This document shows, one piece after another, positions 62,835-64,000 of a stretch of DNA of 64,000 bases. Position numbers and translations under genes: made by a program. The notes beneath the pieces are model-generated. The model had not been told where the DNA came from, did no database searches, and saw only the letters and a program-made list of their open reading frames with translations. The stretch spans positions 150,650-214,649 of the forward strand of contig JBAOII010000014.1 in NCBI GenBank assembly GCA_037045685.1, given 5' to 3'. The DNA comes from Competibacter_A sp037045685. GTDB taxonomy: Bacteria > Pseudomonadota > Gammaproteobacteria > Competibacterales > Competibacteraceae. How positions within the stretch are numbered: position 1 is the stretch's first letter; every line of letters begins with the position of its first letter.

Positions 62835-63761
62835 ATGGAAAACATGAGCGCCCGCGTCACCATCACCCTGGACGAGCTGGTCCGGCTCAAGGCCGATGCG
62901 CACGGGTTCAGCTTCCTCCCGCGCCAGCCGGTCAGTTCGCTGCTCGCCGGTCGCCATGCCTCACGCCTGCGGGGTCGGGGGCTCGCCTTTGAGGAACTGC
63001 GCCACTACAACCCGGGCGACGACGTGCGCACCATTGACTGGAAGGCCACTGCACGCCTGCGCTCGACTTACGTCCGGGTTTACAGCGAGGAACGCGAACG
63101 CCCCGTGCTGCTCGTGGTGGATCAGCGCCGGCCGATGTTTTTCGGCAGCCGCCGCGCCATGAAGTCCGTGACCGCTGCCGAAGTGGCCGCACTCGGCGCA
63201 TGGCGAGTGCTGAACGCCCGCGATCGCGTGGGCGGTATTGTTTTCAATGAAGCGGAAATCGTGGACATCAGTCCGCACCGCAGCCAGACGCAGGTGATGC
63301 GGATGTTGCACGAGGTGGTGCGGCTCAATCACGCCCTGGCGGAAAAGGCAGCGCCAACCGGCGCCGTCACGCTCAATCACGCGCTCGAAGCCGCGCTGCG
63401 TCGCGCCAAGCACGATCATCTCGTCGCACTCATCAGCGACTTCGATGGCGCGGATGAAGAAACCCAGCGTCTCGCCACTTTGATCGCCGCGCACAACGAC
63501 ATGCTGGCCGTCGCGATCTACGATCCCCTCGGCGCTTCGCTGCAACCGCAACCCGGCATGGTGGTGGAGGTGGGCGGAGCGCGAGTCGCGCTGCCGCTCG
63601 ATGCCGGTTTTCCCGCCGCCTTCCAACGCGCCTTCACGCAACGCCTCGATGAGTGGACGGAGATCTTTCGCGCCTTGCAGGTGCCCGTGTTGCCGATCTC
63701 CACCGCCGAGCCTCCCGCCGATCAATTGCGCTCGCTCTTCGGCCAACGGGGTGCCGCCTGA
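62835..63761 (+). CDS. DUF58 protein (VWA-like MoxR partner)
   Basis: The 308-residue product has the family motif FEELRHYNPGDDVRTIDW and KATARLRSTYVRVYSEERE, then a degenerate VWA fold (VLLVVDQRRPMFFGS, LVALISDFDGADEET). ATG 62835 is 5 nt after the moxR stop; ATG 62844 is an alternative. It acts with MoxR and the downstream VWA proteins at the membrane. Its stop overlaps the next ATG (TGATG). Confidence 0.88.
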   Translation: MENMSARVTITLDELVRLKADAHGFSFLPRQPVSSLLAGRHASRLRGRGLAFEELRHYNPGDDVRTIDWKATARLRSTYVRVYSEERERPVLLVVDQRRPMFFGSRRAMKSVTAAEVAALGAWRVLNARDRVGGIVFNEAEIVDISPHRSQTQVMRMLHEVVRLNHALAEKAAPTGAVTLNHALEAALRRAKHDHLVALISDFDGADEETQRLATLIAAHNDMLAVAIYDPLGASLQPQPGMVVEVGGARVALPLDAGFPAAFQRAFTQRLDEWTEIFRALQVPVLPISTAEPPADQLRSLFGQRGAA

Positions 63762-64000
63762 TGAACGCTCCCGCCACCAGCCTCGACCGCCTGCACGATC
63801 TCGTGCTGCCGCCCGCCGTGCCGTGGTGGCCGCTCGCGCCGGGTTGGTATCTCGTGATCGCGCTCGCTCTTGTTGCAGTCATGTGGATGACGCTTCGTGC
63901 CTGGAGGCAATGGCAATCGAACGCTTATCGTCGCGAAGCCGCGCGTGAACTCGCTTCGCTGGAAAGTTCCGCGGCCATTGCGGAACTGCTCCGCCGCACG
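63761..64000 (+). CDS. DUF4381-like membrane protein, 5' end (continues off the right edge)
   Basis: The first 80 codons show a single TM helix (YLVIALALVAVMWMTLRAW) after a short Pro/Trp-rich stretch (LPPAVPWWPLAPGW), then a basic helix (YRREAARELASLESS). This is the layout of DUF4381, the small anchor of MoxR/Bat operons. It starts inside the DUF58 stop codon. VWA proteins are expected next. Confidence 0.75.
   Translation, partial: MNAPATSLDRLHDLVLPPAVPWWPLAPGWYLVIALALVAVMWMTLRAWRQWQSNAYRREAARELASLESSAAIAELLRRT

Overview
The window is high-GC bacterial DNA with dense, short-spaced genes. A complete N-type (second, auxiliary) ATP synthase operon, an AapJ-type amino-acid binding protein, propionyl-CoA synthetase and AzlCD exporters fit a gammaproteobacterium; a Competibacter-like or related lineage is a guess from general gene content, not a measurement. 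Many genes carry single-base frame changes, often several per gene and often at homopolymers. Either this is a draft assembly with indel errors or parts of the region are decaying; the neighbouring genes with perfect long frames (ATPase operon, prpE, the 1,861-residue protein) argue that the damage is local.

Layout. 1-6 kb: the start of a very large minus-strand protein leaving the window, a patatin-like lipase, and a broken membrane protein / spermidine-synthase-like pair. 6.1-7.2 kb: an ArsR regulator followed by a permease whose second half has been deleted and joined to the tail of a thioredoxin-like protein. 7.3-13.8 kb: the complete atpDCQRBEFAG N-ATPase operon. 13.8-23.3 kb: amino-acid binding protein, diguanylate cyclase, TPR remnant, cation-efflux protein with an octahistidine N-terminus, several hypotheticals and prpE. 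23.6-31.2 kb: a giant exported LprI/beta-repeat protein, a broken acetyltransferase and a lone NuoM-like subunit. 32.2-36.5 kb: a strikingly A/T-rich island with a sigma-54 promoter, a dihaem cytochrome c peroxidase, a sensor kinase and a double-receiver response regulator. 36.6-38.9 kb: AzlD, AzlC and a beta-lactamase-fold hydrolase.

39-48 kb is a mobile-element graveyard (IS110/IS1111, ISAs1, IS3, IS4/IS701 and IS5 remnants plus a tyrosine recombinase) scattered through a broken VWA/CoxE-like locus, a MaoC dehydratase and small hypotheticals. 48.5-54.7 kb holds a GH63/MGH1-like glucosidase broken by many frame changes, a DoxX-DoxX-NDH-2 fusion and an MFS transporter. About 1 kb without a convincing gene follows, with a phased array of 16-nt repeats.

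55.7-64 kb is a coherent block: a seven-TM PAS histidine kinase, a FixJ-type response regulator and a stand-alone receiver flanked by two 67-bp near-identical regulatory repeats, then a radical-SAM sulfatase maturase, its Cys-type exported arylsulfatase, two strong hairpins, and the start of a MoxR-DUF58-DUF4381 (Bat-like) operon that leaves the window. The likely logic is a two-component circuit controlling production and activation of a periplasmic sulfatase, with a MoxR chaperone module behind it.
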